A stretch of DNA of 64,000 nucleotides from assembly GCF_014191255.1 (NCBI RefSeq), contig NZ_JACHWH010000014.1, positions 59,731-123,730 on the forward strand. Direction: 5' to 3'. The translations under genes and the position numbers were made by a program. Positions 17,199 to 27,000 of this stretch are shown here, in pieces. Positions within the stretch are counted from its first letter, which is position 1; every line of letters begins with the position of its first letter. The notes under the pieces are model-generated. The model was not told where the DNA came from. It did not search any database and saw only the letters and a program-made list of their open reading frames with translations. This DNA comes from Amycolatopsis bartoniae. GTDB lineage: Bacteria > Actinomycetota > Actinomycetes > Mycobacteriales > Pseudonocardiaceae.

Positions 17199-17285
17199 CT
17201 CTTCGTCGCACGCTACGGAAACCGCCCCGGGTGCTTGTGCGGCTCGACGAAGCGGTGCGGTGTGGTGCGGGGCTACCTTCGCCCG

Positions 17286-18650
17286 ATGGTGAACCTGGCG
17301 GAAACCAAGCAGTGGCTGGCGGACCGGTTCGCCGGGCTCGTGGCCGAACACGGCGTGCCCGGCGCGGCGGTCGCGGTGTCGGTCGGCGGTGAGGTCGCCG
17401 ACGCCGCCGCCGGGGTGCTCAACACCGCCACCGGTGTCGAGGCCACCCCCGACTCCCTGTTCCAGGTCGGTTCCATCACCAAGGTCTGGACCACCACGCT
17501 CGCGATGCAGCTCGCCGACGAGGGGCTGCTCGACCTCGACGTGCCCGTGCGCGGCTACCTGCCGGACTTCCGTCTCGGCGACGAGACCGCGGCGGCGACC
17601 ATCACGGTGCGGCAGCTGATGTGCCACACCGCCGGCTTCGAGGGCGACCTGTTCACCGACACCGGCAGGGGTGACGACTGCGTCGAGAAGTACGTCGCCA
17701 CCCTCGGCGACGTCGCGCAGCTGTTCCCGCCCGGGCGGATGTTCTCCTACAACAACGCGGGGTTCTGCGTGCTCGGCCGGATCGTCGAGGTCCTGCGCGG
17801 CAAGCCGTTCGACACCTGCCTGCGTGAGCACCTGTTCACCCCGCTCGGGCTGACACACGCGGCCACCAGCGCCGACGAGGCGATCCTGCACCGGGCCGCC
17901 GTCGGGCACCTGGACGTCGGCGGCGAGCAACGGCCCGCGCCGATCTGGTCGCTCGTGCGCTCCAACGGGCCCGCCGGGTCCGCGCTCGCGATGCGGCCCC
18001 GCGACCTGCTCGCGTTCGCGCAGGCACACCTCGACGGCGGCGGCGAAATCCTCGGCGCGAGCTCCGTGAAGACCATGCGGGAACGGCAGGTCACGCTTCC
18101 GCCACTCGGCCTCATGGGCACCTCCTGGGGCCTGGGCTGGGAGATCTACGACCAGCCCGGCGGCACGATCCTCGGCCACGACGGTGGCACCATCGGCCAG
18201 GCCGCGTTCCTGCGCGTGGTGCCCGACCGCGGCGTCGCGATCGCGCTGCTCACCAACGGCGGTGACCCGATCTCGCTCTACGCCGACGTCTACGGCCACC
18301 TGCTGCCCGCGCTCACCGGGATCGACCGCCCGCCGTTCCCGGTACCGCCCGCCGAACCGGAGCCGTTCGACGCGAGCCGGTACACCGGCACCTACTCGTG
18401 CGAGGTCGTCGACGTCACCGTGAGTCAGGACGACGACGGGCGGGTGTGGCTCGCGCAGACCCCCAAGGGGGTGCTCGCCGAGCTGAGTGAGGCCGACCGC
18501 GCGGAGCTGGTCCGCCTCGACGGCGACACGCTGATCACCCGCGAGCCGCGGCACGGCCTGCACCAGCCGCACGTGTTCCTCGGCGACGACGGCAGCGGGC
18601 GCGCCGAGTTCGTCCACAGTGGACGAGTGATCCGCCGGGAGGCACGATGA
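17286..18650 (+). CDS. Serine beta-lactamase-like hydrolase (class C/DD-peptidase fold)
   Basis: 454 aa. The class C beta-lactamase/D-aminopeptidase fold is shown by S63-x-x-K66 (SITK), Y155-x-N (YNN) and H298 (HDGG, replacing KTG), plus a C-terminal beta-barrel-like extension from about 370. No signal peptide is visible, so it is probably cytoplasmic. The family includes D-aminopeptidases, esterases and DD-peptidases. It heads an operon with a dipeptide importer and a racemase, and is very similar to the second half of the 24083 protein, so an in-operon duplication occurred. The likely role is cleavage of imported D-residue peptides or esters. The stop overlaps the transporter lipoprotein gene. 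Confidence 0.82.
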   Translation: MVNLAETKQWLADRFAGLVAEHGVPGAAVAVSVGGEVADAAAGVLNTATGVEATPDSLFQVGSITKVWTTTLAMQLADEGLLDLDVPVRGYLPDFRLGDETAAATITVRQLMCHTAGFEGDLFTDTGRGDDCVEKYVATLGDVAQLFPPGRMFSYNNAGFCVLGRIVEVLRGKPFDTCLREHLFTPLGLTHAATSADEAILHRAAVGHLDVGGEQRPAPIWSLVRSNGPAGSALAMRPRDLLAFAQAHLDGGGEILGASSVKTMRERQVTLPPLGLMGTSWGLGWEIYDQPGGTILGHDGGTIGQAAFLRVVPDRGVAIALLTNGGDPISLYADVYGHLLPALTGIDRPPFPVPPAEPEPFDASRYTGTYSCEVVDVTVSQDDDGRVWLAQTPKGVLAELSEADRAELVRLDGDTLITREPRHGLHQPHVFLGDDGSGRAEFVHSGRVIRREAR

Positions 18651-20221
18651 AGACAGTTCTGCCACTCGTGGGGACCGGCGTGCTCGCGCTGGCCCTCGCC
18701 GCGTGCGGCGGGGGGAACGCGGGCGGTGGCGCCGTCGTGGACGGCGGGACGTTCACCTTCGTCCTCGGCGCCGACCCCGGCAACCTCGACCCGCACCTGA
18801 CCACGCTGTCGACGACGCTGCAGGTGGACAAGTTCCTCTACGACTCGCTGGTGAACGTCGACGCGACGGGCGCGCCGACGGCGGGGCTCGCCGCGAAGTG
18901 GGAGGGCGACACCACCAAGGCGACCTACACCCTGCGGCCCGGCGTCACCTGCGGCGACGGCACCCCGGTGACCGCGAGCCAGGTCGCCGACAACATCAAC
19001 TTCGTCGGCGATCCCGCGAACGCGGCCGCGCTGCTCGGGATCGACGTGCCCGCGGGCGCGAAGGCCACCGCCGACGACGCCGCCGGCACGGTCAGCGTCA
19101 CCGCGCCCTCCGCCGACGCGTTCCTGGTGCACAACGTCGGCGAGCTGCCGATCGTGTGCGCGAAGGGAATGAAGGACCGCAACCTGCTCAAGCAGGGCTC
19201 CGACGGCACCGGCCTGTACACGCTGACCGAAGCGGTGTCCAGCGACCACTACACGCTCACGCGGCGCAAGGACTACGCGTGGGGCCCCGGCGACTGGAAG
19301 CCCGACACCCGCGGCCTGCCCGACACCGTGGTGCTGCGGGTGGTCCCCAACGAGACAACGGCCGCCAACCTGCTGGTGTCCAAAGAGGTCAACGCCGCGC
19401 AGATCCTGGGCCAGGACCGGCAGCGGCTCAAGGCGAGTGGAGTGTCCGAAAAGGACAGCGAGTCGCCGTTCGGTGAGCTGTGGTTCAACCAGAAGGCCGG
19501 CCTGCCGGGTGCCGACGAGACCGTGCGGCGCGCGCTGACCCAGGCGCTCGACCTCACACAGCTCGGCCAGGTGCTGACCGGCGGCACGGGCAAACCGGCC
19601 ACCAGCCTCGTCGCCCCGGGCCTGGGGCCCTGCAACGGCACCACCATCGGCCCGCTGCCCGTACACGACGTGACCGCGGCGAAGGCTGCACTGGACGCGG
19701 CGGGCTGGACGCCCGGCCCGGACGGCGTCCGCGTCAAGAACGGCCAGCGGCTCGCCCTGAGCTTCTACTACCCGACGAGCATCGGCAGCGGGATGCAGGC
19801 CGGGGCCGAACTGGTCCAGCAGCAGTGGAACGCGGTCGGCGCACAGGTCGACGTCAAGGGCATGACCGACACCGAGAGCGCGCAGATCCTCGGTGGCGAA
19901 GGCACATGGCACGCCATGCTGCTGCCGCTGTCGGTCATCCTGCCGACCCAGCTCGTGCCGTTCCTGTCGGGACCGGCGGCACCGCAGGGCAACAACTTCG
20001 CGTCGATCCAGAACCCCGCCTACACCGCGGTCGTGCAGCAGGCGTCGGCGATCGCCGGTGCCGACGGCTGCGCGAAGTGGGGTGAAGGCGACCGGGCGGT
20101 GGTGCAACGGCTCGACGTCGTGCCGTTCGTCAACACCGTGCGGCCGATCTTCAGCCAGGGCAGCACGTTCGACCTGACCGAGGGCAGCATCGCGCCGTCG
20201 TCGATCCGGATGCTCGGCTGA
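18647..20221 (+). CDS. Dipeptide/oligopeptide ABC transporter substrate-binding lipoprotein
   Basis: 524 aa, SBP family 5. The lipoprotein signal ends at LALAAC with the lipid-modified cysteine at C20, placing it on the outer face of the membrane. The mature protein shows FVLGADPGNLDPHLTTLSTTL and the core of peptide/nickel binding proteins (LRPGVTCGDGTPVTASQVADNI). The ATG overlaps the preceding stop by 4 nt. It would capture short peptides for the permeases that follow. Affinity for D-residue peptides is an inference from the operon. Confidence 0.9.
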   Translation: MKTVLPLVGTGVLALALAACGGGNAGGGAVVDGGTFTFVLGADPGNLDPHLTTLSTTLQVDKFLYDSLVNVDATGAPTAGLAAKWEGDTTKATYTLRPGVTCGDGTPVTASQVADNINFVGDPANAAALLGIDVPAGAKATADDAAGTVSVTAPSADAFLVHNVGELPIVCAKGMKDRNLLKQGSDGTGLYTLTEAVSSDHYTLTRRKDYAWGPGDWKPDTRGLPDTVVLRVVPNETTAANLLVSKEVNAAQILGQDRQRLKASGVSEKDSESPFGELWFNQKAGLPGADETVRRALTQALDLTQLGQVLTGGTGKPATSLVAPGLGPCNGTTIGPLPVHDVTAAKAALDAAGWTPGPDGVRVKNGQRLALSFYYPTSIGSGMQAGAELVQQQWNAVGAQVDVKGMTDTESAQILGGEGTWHAMLLPLSVILPTQLVPFLSGPAAPQGNNFASIQNPAYTAVVQQASAIAGADGCAKWGEGDRAVVQRLDVVPFVNTVRPIFSQGSTFDLTEGSIAPSSIRMLG

Positions 20222-20246
20222 GCGCGGAACCCGGAAGGAGCAGCCG

Positions 20247-21233
20247 GTGACCACCGTCGACGCAGCCGCCCGCAGGCTGCCCGCCGAGGCGCCCTGGGTG
20301 CGGTTCGCGCTGCGCCGGGCCGGGCGCCTGCTGGTGTCGGTCTGGGTGCTGCTGACCGCCGCCTTCGGCATGATCCACCTGATCCCGGGCGATCCGGTGC
20401 GGGCGGCGCTGGGCCCCACGGCCTCGCCCGAGCTGGTGCGGGCCCGGCGTTCGGCGCTCGGGCTCGACGATCCGCTGTGGCAGCAGTACCTGCACTACCT
20501 GGGCAACCTGTCCGGCGGCCGGTTCGGCGTGTCGATGAGTTCGGGTCTGCCGGTCTCGAAGGTGATCGGGGACCGGTTGCCCGCGACGCTGGAGATCGCC
20601 GGGTACGCGTTCCTGCTCGCGCTCGCGGTGGCGATCCCGGTGGGGGTGGGCATGGCGGTGCTGACGCGCGGCGGCCGGCACCGGCACGCCGAGCTGGCCT
20701 TCACCACCACGAGCGTGGTGCTGGCGGCGATCCCGGAGTTCCTGATCGCGGTGGCGCTGGTGTTCGTGTTCGGGGTCAGCCTCGGCTGGGCGCCGGTGGC
20801 CGGCCGGTCCGGTCCGGGGTCGTACGTGCTGCCGGTGGTGGCGCTCGCGGCGGGCCCGGCGGCCGTGCTGGCGCGGCTCGTGCGGGTCGAGATGCTCGCG
20901 GTGCTGCGGGCCGACTACATCCGCACCGCGCGGGCCAAGCGGCTGCCGTCGTGGCTGGTGTATCTGCGGCACGCGCTGCCGAACGCGCTGACCTCGACGC
21001 TGACCCTCGGCGGCCTCCTGCTGAGCGCGATGGTGGCGGGCACGGTGCTGGTGGAGAACGTCTTCGCGTGGCCGGGACTGGGCAGCACGATCGTGCAGTC
21101 GATCCTCGCCAAGGACTACCCGGTCGTGCAGGGGGTGGTGCTCGTCTACGGGCTCGGCGTGCTGCTGGTGAACCTCGCGGTCGACGTCGCGCTCGCGCTG
21201 CTCGACCCCCGCTCGACGATCAGGGAGAGCTGA
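20247..21233 (+). CDS. Dipeptide ABC transporter permease (DppB-like)
   Basis: 328 aa. BPD_transp_1-type permease with N-terminal FALRRAGRLLVSVWVLLTAAFGMIHLIPGDPVRAALG, several hydrophobic helices and a C-terminal EAA-like loop (YIRTARAKRLPSWLVYLRHALPNAL). It pairs with the permease half of the next protein. GTG 20247 follows GGAAGGAG. The next start is only 4 nt after its stop. Confidence 0.9.
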   Translation: MTTVDAAARRLPAEAPWVRFALRRAGRLLVSVWVLLTAAFGMIHLIPGDPVRAALGPTASPELVRARRSALGLDDPLWQQYLHYLGNLSGGRFGVSMSSGLPVSKVIGDRLPATLEIAGYAFLLALAVAIPVGVGMAVLTRGGRHRHAELAFTTTSVVLAAIPEFLIAVALVFVFGVSLGWAPVAGRSGPGSYVLPVVALAAGPAAVLARLVRVEMLAVLRADYIRTARAKRLPSWLVYLRHALPNALTSTLTLGGLLLSAMVAGTVLVENVFAWPGLGSTIVQSILAKDYPVVQGVVLVYGLGVLLVNLAVDVALALLDPRSTIRES

Positions 21234-21237
21234 CAGC

Positions 21238-23136
21238 GTGCGCGCGAAGTGGAGCGGGGTGCTGCGCAGCCCGGTCGGGGCGAGCGCGGCGGTGGTGCTG
21301 TGCGCGGTGCTCGTGCTCGCGGTGCTGGCGCCGCTGCTGTGGTCGGACCGGGCGGGCGCCGTGGACACCGGGCAGATCCTGCAGGGCTCGTCGGCGCGGC
21401 ACTGGATGGGCACCGACGGCCTGGGCCGCGACGTGTTCTACCGGGTCCTGGTCGCGACGCGGCTGTCGGTGGAGCTCGCGCTCGCCGCGACGGCGATCGG
21501 GGTCGTCGCGGGGCTGGTGCTCGGCACCGCGCCGGTGCTGTTCGGCGCGCGCGTGGGCCGGTTCGTGCACGGGGTGGTGTCGATCGCCGTCGCGTTCCCC
21601 GGGCTGCTGCTGGCGTTGTTCTTCGCGGTGATCTTCGGGGTCGGCACGTCCGGCGGCGTGCTGGCGATCGGCCTGGCCGCCGCACCGGGGTTCGCGCGGC
21701 TCACCCAGACCCTCGTCGCCCGCGTGAGCGCGCTGGACTACGTGGCGGCCGCGCGGATCGCCGGGGTCGGCCGCGTGCGGCTGCTGCTGCGGCACGTGCT
21801 GCCCAACATCGGCGAACCGCTCGTGGTCAACGCGACCATCGCGGCGGGCGGCGCGCTGCTCTCGTTCGCCGGGCTGTCGTTCCTCGGCCTCGGCGTGCAG
21901 GCACCGGACTACGACTGGGGACGGCTGCTCGGCGAGGGGCTCAACAGCCTGTACGTGCACCCCGGCGCGGCGCTCGCGCCGACGGTCGCCGTGGTGGTCG
22001 CCGGGCTCGCCTTCAACCTGTTCGGCGAGGCGATCGCGAAGGGACTCGGGCAGCACGGTCCACAATGGACCGGAACAACCGGTGAGCCGGACAGCACCGC
22101 CGCGGTGCCCGGCAGCGGGGACACGGAACCGGTGCTCGCCGTCGAAGGGCTGCGCGTCAGCTTCCCCGGGCCGGACGGCCCGGTCACACCGGTGCGCGAG
22201 GTGAGCTTCACCCTCGCCCGCGGCGAATGCGTCGGCGTGGTGGGGGAGTCGGGCTCGGGCAAGAGCCTGACCGCGCTCGCGGTCGCGCAGCTGGTCGAGG
22301 ATCCGGGACGGGTGCACGCCCGCCGGCTGGAGTTCCTGGGGACCAGCCTGCCCGGCCGCGGCGAGCGCGCCGTCCGGCAACTGCTCGGCACCTCGTTCGC
22401 GATGGTGTTCCAGGACCCGATGACGTCGTTCAACCCGACCCAGCGCATCGGCGCGCAGCTCGCCGAGGTCGCGCGCCGGCACCAGGGCATGGGACGGCGG
22501 CAGGCGTTCGCCCGCGCGGTCGACCGGCTGCGCGCGGTCCGGGTACCGGCCGCGGAGCGGCGCACGCGCCAGTTCCCGCACGAGTTCTCGGGCGGGATGC
22601 GGCAGCGGGCGATGATCGGGATGGGGCTGATGGGTGCGCCCGCGTTGATCGTCGCCGACGAGCCGACCACCGCGCTCGACGTCACCGTGCAGCGGCAGGT
22701 CCTGCGGCTGCTGCTGCGGGTCCGCGAGGCGGGCGACGTCGCGATCCTGCTGATCAGCCACGACATCACGGTAGTCGGGCAGATCTGCGGGCGGGTGCTG
22801 GTGATGTACGCGGGACGGATCGTGGAGGACCTGCCCGCCGCCGAACTGCGCACCGCGGCACGCCACCCCTACACGCGGGCGCTGCTCGCCGCGGTGCCGG
22901 ACATGACCACCGACCGCGACCGGCCGCTGGCCGTGATCCCCGGCCGGCCCGCCGAACCCGGCGCGCTGCCGCCCGGCTGCGCCTTCGCGCCGCGCTGCCC
23001 GTTCGCCGACGAGCAGTGCACGCGCGAGGACCCGCCGCTGGTGGCCGACGGGCACGGCCGGCGGGTCGCGTGCTGGCACGCCGAGGACATCGCACCGTCG
23101 CGGCAGAGCGCGGTGCGGGTGGGGGAGCCGGGATGA
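21238..23136 (+). CDS. DppC permease fused to DppD ATPase
   Basis: 632 aa. Residues 1 to about 275 are a DppC-type permease (GTDGLGRDVFYRVLVATRLSV; EAA loop DYVAAARIAGVGRVRLLLRHVLPN). After a linker rich in Gly, Thr and Asp, residues about 300-600 are a DppD-type ATPase: Walker A GESGSGKS near 335, Q-loop MVFQDPMTSFNPT, signature SGGMRQR, Walker B LIVADEPTTALD, switch His in LISHD, and the C-terminal oligopeptide-transporter cysteine motif CAFAPRCPFADEQC. These are normally two genes. The fused ATPase half would lie on the cytoplasmic side. The stop overlaps the dppF-like gene by 4 nt. Confidence 0.9.
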   Translation: MRAKWSGVLRSPVGASAAVVLCAVLVLAVLAPLLWSDRAGAVDTGQILQGSSARHWMGTDGLGRDVFYRVLVATRLSVELALAATAIGVVAGLVLGTAPVLFGARVGRFVHGVVSIAVAFPGLLLALFFAVIFGVGTSGGVLAIGLAAAPGFARLTQTLVARVSALDYVAAARIAGVGRVRLLLRHVLPNIGEPLVVNATIAAGGALLSFAGLSFLGLGVQAPDYDWGRLLGEGLNSLYVHPGAALAPTVAVVVAGLAFNLFGEAIAKGLGQHGPQWTGTTGEPDSTAAVPGSGDTEPVLAVEGLRVSFPGPDGPVTPVREVSFTLARGECVGVVGESGSGKSLTALAVAQLVEDPGRVHARRLEFLGTSLPGRGERAVRQLLGTSFAMVFQDPMTSFNPTQRIGAQLAEVARRHQGMGRRQAFARAVDRLRAVRVPAAERRTRQFPHEFSGGMRQRAMIGMGLMGAPALIVADEPTTALDVTVQRQVLRLLLRVREAGDVAILLISHDITVVGQICGRVLVMYAGRIVEDLPAAELRTAARHPYTRALLAAVPDMTTDRDRPLAVIPGRPAEPGALPPGCAFAPRCPFADEQCTREDPPLVADGHGRRVACWHAEDIAPSRQSAVRVGEPG

Positions 23137-24059
23137 GCACACTGACCTTCGAGCACGTCACCGTCCGCTACGGCGGGCGGCACCGGGGCCTGACCGCCGT
23201 CGACGGGGTGGACCTGACCGTGCCGGACGGCGCGACCGTGGGGCTGGTGGGCGAGTCCGGCTCCGGCAAGTCCACTTTGGCCAGAGCCGCCGTCGGGCTC
23301 ACGCCCGTCACCGGGGGCCGCGTGCTGCTCGACGGACGCCCGCTGCGGCGGCGCGGGCCGGTGCGGATGGTGTTCCAGGACCCGTACTCCTCGCTCGACC
23401 CGCGGATGACGATCGGCGCCTCGCTCGCCGAAGCGCTGCCGCGTGGCACGCGCCACCGCCGGGACGAGGTGGGCGGGCTGCTGGAGCTCGTGGGCCTCGA
23501 CCCGGACCGGGCCGCGATGCTGCCCGCGCAGCTGTCGGGCGGGCAACGGCAGCGGGTCGCGCTGGCGCGCGCACTGGCGGGACGGCCGCAGGTCGTGATC
23601 GCCGACGAGATCACCTCCGCGCTCGACGTGTCCATCCAGGGCACCGTGCTCAACCTGGTCCGCGACCTGCAGCGGCGGATGCGGCTGTCGATGCTGTTCA
23701 TCTCCCACGACCTCGCCGTCGTGCGCTACGTCAGCGATCTGATCGCCGTCATGTACCTCGGCCGGATCGTCGAGTACGGGCCCGCCGGCGACGTGCTGCG
23801 CGATCCCCAGCACCCCTACACCCGCGAGCTGCTCGCCGCGGCCGAAGCGGTCGCACTGTCCGAACCGGACGCCGTGGCCGACACCGAGCCCGCCGACCCG
23901 CACCACCCGCCGCCCGGGTGCCGGTTCCACCCGCGCTGCCCGATCGGCCCGCTCGTGCACCCCGGCCGGGGGATCTGCCGGGAGGCGGAGCCCGCGGGCG
24001 AGGGGCACCGCCACCACGCGGCGTGCCACTTCGCCGCCACCCCCGAACTCGTGTCCTGA
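23133..24059 (+). CDS. Peptide ABC transporter ATPase (DppF-like)
   Basis: 308 aa. Walker A GESGSGKST near residues 39-47, Q-loop MVFQDPYSSLDPRMTIG, signature LSGGQRQRVALARAL, Walker B VVIADEITSALD, and the C-terminal CRFHPRCP cysteine motif typical of DppD/DppF proteins. It makes the second ATPase of the importer with the fused protein upstream. ATG 23133 overlaps the previous stop. A good ribosome site (AAGGAGAAACC) follows for the next gene. Confidence 0.92.
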   Translation: MSTLTFEHVTVRYGGRHRGLTAVDGVDLTVPDGATVGLVGESGSGKSTLARAAVGLTPVTGGRVLLDGRPLRRRGPVRMVFQDPYSSLDPRMTIGASLAEALPRGTRHRRDEVGGLLELVGLDPDRAAMLPAQLSGGQRQRVALARALAGRPQVVIADEITSALDVSIQGTVLNLVRDLQRRMRLSMLFISHDLAVVRYVSDLIAVMYLGRIVEYGPAGDVLRDPQHPYTRELLAAAEAVALSEPDAVADTEPADPHHPPPGCRFHPRCPIGPLVHPGRGICREAEPAGEGHRHHAACHFAATPELVS

Positions 24060-24082
24060 CCCGATCCCACAAGGAGAAACCG

Positions 24083-27000
24083 GTGACCCGACGTCTGCGC
24101 ATCGAAGACCTCGCCGCTCTGGCGGTGCCGGAACAGCCGGCCCTGTCCCCGGACGGCACCGAGGTGCTCTACGTGCTGCGCACCTGCGACCGCGACGCCG
24201 ACGAGAACGTGTACACGCTCTGGCGGGCCGGCCTCGACGGCGCTGACGCGCGGCCGCTGACGCGCGGTCGCGCCGACACCGCCCCGGCGTGGTCGCCGGA
24301 CGGCACGCGGGTGGCGTTCCTGCGGGACGGGAACGTGTGGCTGCTGCCGCGCGACGGCGGGGAGGCCGAACAGCTCACCTCGCTGCCGCTGGGGGCTGGC
24401 GCGCCGGTGTGGTGCCCGGACGGTTCGGCGCTGGCCTTCGCCGCCCCCGTGGATCGCGAAGGCACCCCGGCGAACGCGCCGATGGCCGCCGGGCGGCTCG
24501 ACTACCAGGCCGACGGCACCGGGTGGCTGCGCGGCGTCCGCAGGCACCTGCACGTGCTCGACCTGGAAACCCGCGAGTGCCGCCAGGTCACCGACGGCGA
24601 CTGGCACGCCGGCGACCCGGCGTGGTCGCCGGACGGGACCCGGCTCGCGTTCTCCGCCGCGACCGCGCCTGATCGCGACGTCCGCCCGCGGGTGCCCGTG
24701 CACGTCCTGGACGTCACCGATCCCGCGGCCCGGCCGCGGCTGGTGGCGCTGTCCGGCGGCGTCGGCGGCCCGGTCACGTGGACCGCCGACGGCTCGGCGC
24801 TGCTGGTCGTCGGCCACCCCGGCGAGCCGAGGGGACACGCGCGGCTGCTGCGGATCCCGCTCGGCGGCGGGGAACCCGCCGACCTCACCGGATCGCTGGA
24901 CCGCAACGTCATGCCGGGCGGCCCCGGCTACCCGGGCGCCGTCCCGCGCCTGATCGCCGGCGGCACCGAGGTGCTGTTCTGCGCGCGCGAGCGCGGCTGC
25001 ACCCACCTGTACTCGGTGCCGGTCGACGGCGGCGCGCCGCGTCCGGTCCTCACCGGCGCGGGACGCGTGGTGTCGGGCCTGTCGGTCTCGGGGAGCACGG
25101 CGGTGTTCGTGCTCCTCACCCCGGCCTCCTATGGGGAGCTCGTCCGGCTCGACCTCTCGACGGGCACCGAGACCGTCCTCACCGGACACGGCGCGGAACT
25201 GTCCGATGTGGACCTGTTCGTCAAGGAGGAGCGGGAGTTCCGCATCTCCGAAGGCACGGTCGTGCAGGGCTGGCTGCTCCGGGACCCGGCGGTCACCGGG
25301 CCCGCGCCGCTGCTGCTGGACATCCACGGCGGCCCGCACAACGCGTGGCACGGCGGGGCCGAGGACGTGCGCCACTACCAGCAGGAGCTGGTGGCGAGGG
25401 GCTGGGTGGTGCTGACTGTCAACTCCCGTGGCAGCGACGGCTACGGCGAGGAGTTCTTCACCGCCGTGGACTCCGCGTGGGGGACGGCGGACGCGAAAGA
25501 CTTCCTCGAACCGCTAGACGCGCTCGTCGCGGAAGGCGTCGCCGACCCGGAGCGCCTCGCCGTCGCCGGCTACAGCTACGGCGGGTTCATGACGTGCTTC
25601 CTCACCGGCCGCGACGACCGCTTCGCCGCCGCCGTCGCCGGCGGGGTCGTCGCCGATCTCACCAGCCTGGCGGGCACGTCGGACGAGGGGCACTTCCTCT
25701 CCGAGTTCGAACTCGGCGCGCTGCCGTGGGAGGACCCTGCGCGCTACGCCGCGATGTCGCCGTTCTCCCGCGTGGACCAGGTCCGCACCCCCACGCTGGT
25801 CGTGCACGGCGCCGACGACCTGCTCTGCCCGGCCGGCCAGGCGCAGCAGTGGTTCAGCGCGCTGCGCGAGCGCGGCGTGCCTGCCCGGCTCGTGCTCTAC
25901 CCGGGCGCACCGCACGAGTTCGTGCTCGACGGCAGACCGTCGCACCGGATCGACTTCAACGAGCGCGTCGTGGAGTGGGTCGAGCAGTACGCGAACCACC
26001 GCGGGCCCCGTATCGACGCCGCGCACTGGCAGCGGCGCCTGGCCGTGCTCGCCGAGCGGCACCACGTGCCCGGTGCGGCGCTGGGGATCCTGCGCCTGCG
26101 TCCCGGTCGGGAGGACGAGCTGGCCGAGGCGGCCCACGGGGTGCTCAACGTGGACACCGGCGTCCAGGCCACGACGGACTCGGTGTTCCAGATCGGCTCC
26201 ATCTCGAAGGTCTGGACCACTACGGTCGTCATGCGGCTCGTCGACGAGGGACTGCTGGATCTCGACGCGCCGGTCGCCGACGTGCTGCCCGAGCTGCGGC
26301 TGTCCGATCCGGACGTCACGAAACAGGTCACGGTGCGGCACCTGCTGACCCACACCAGCGGTATCGACGGCGACGTGTTCACCGACACCGGCCGCGGTGA
26401 CGACTGCCTGGAGAAGTACGTGGCGCTGCTCGCGGACGTGGCGCAGAACCACCCGCTCGGGGTCACGTGGTCCTATTGCAACTCCGGTTTCTCGCTCGTG
26501 GGCCGGGTGATCGAGAAGCTCACCGGGTCCACTTGGGACGCCGCGATGCGCGAGCGCCTGTTCACCCCGCTCGGCCTGCGGCACACCGGCACGCTGCCGG
26601 AAGAGGCGCTGCTGCACCGGGCGGCCACGGGACACACCGGCACGACCGAACCCGTGCGGGCACCGGTCTGGACCCTGCCGCGCTCCGCCGGCCCCGCCGG
26701 GCTCATCAACGCCACCACCGCCGACGTGCTCGCGTTCGCGCGGCTGCACCTGACCGGCGGCGTGGCCGCGGACGGCACACGGCTGCTGAGCGAGGAAAGC
26801 GCCGCCGCGATGGCCGCCAATCAGGTGGACCTGCCGGACAAGCACACGCTCGCCGAGTCGTGGGGGCTGGGCTGGTTCCGGCTCGACTGGGGCGGGCGCC
26901 GGCTGATCGGCCACGACGGCAACACCATCGGCCAGGCCGCGTTCCTGCGGCTGCTGCCCGACGCGGGGCTGGCGGTCACCCTGCTCACCAACGGCGGCAA

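Noticed and set aside
17286..18650. Antibiotic-resistance beta-lactamase
   Set aside because: The fold and S-x-x-K are present, but there is no secretion signal, the KTG motif is HDG, and the gene belongs to a peptide-uptake operon; a D-aminopeptidase or esterase role fits better.
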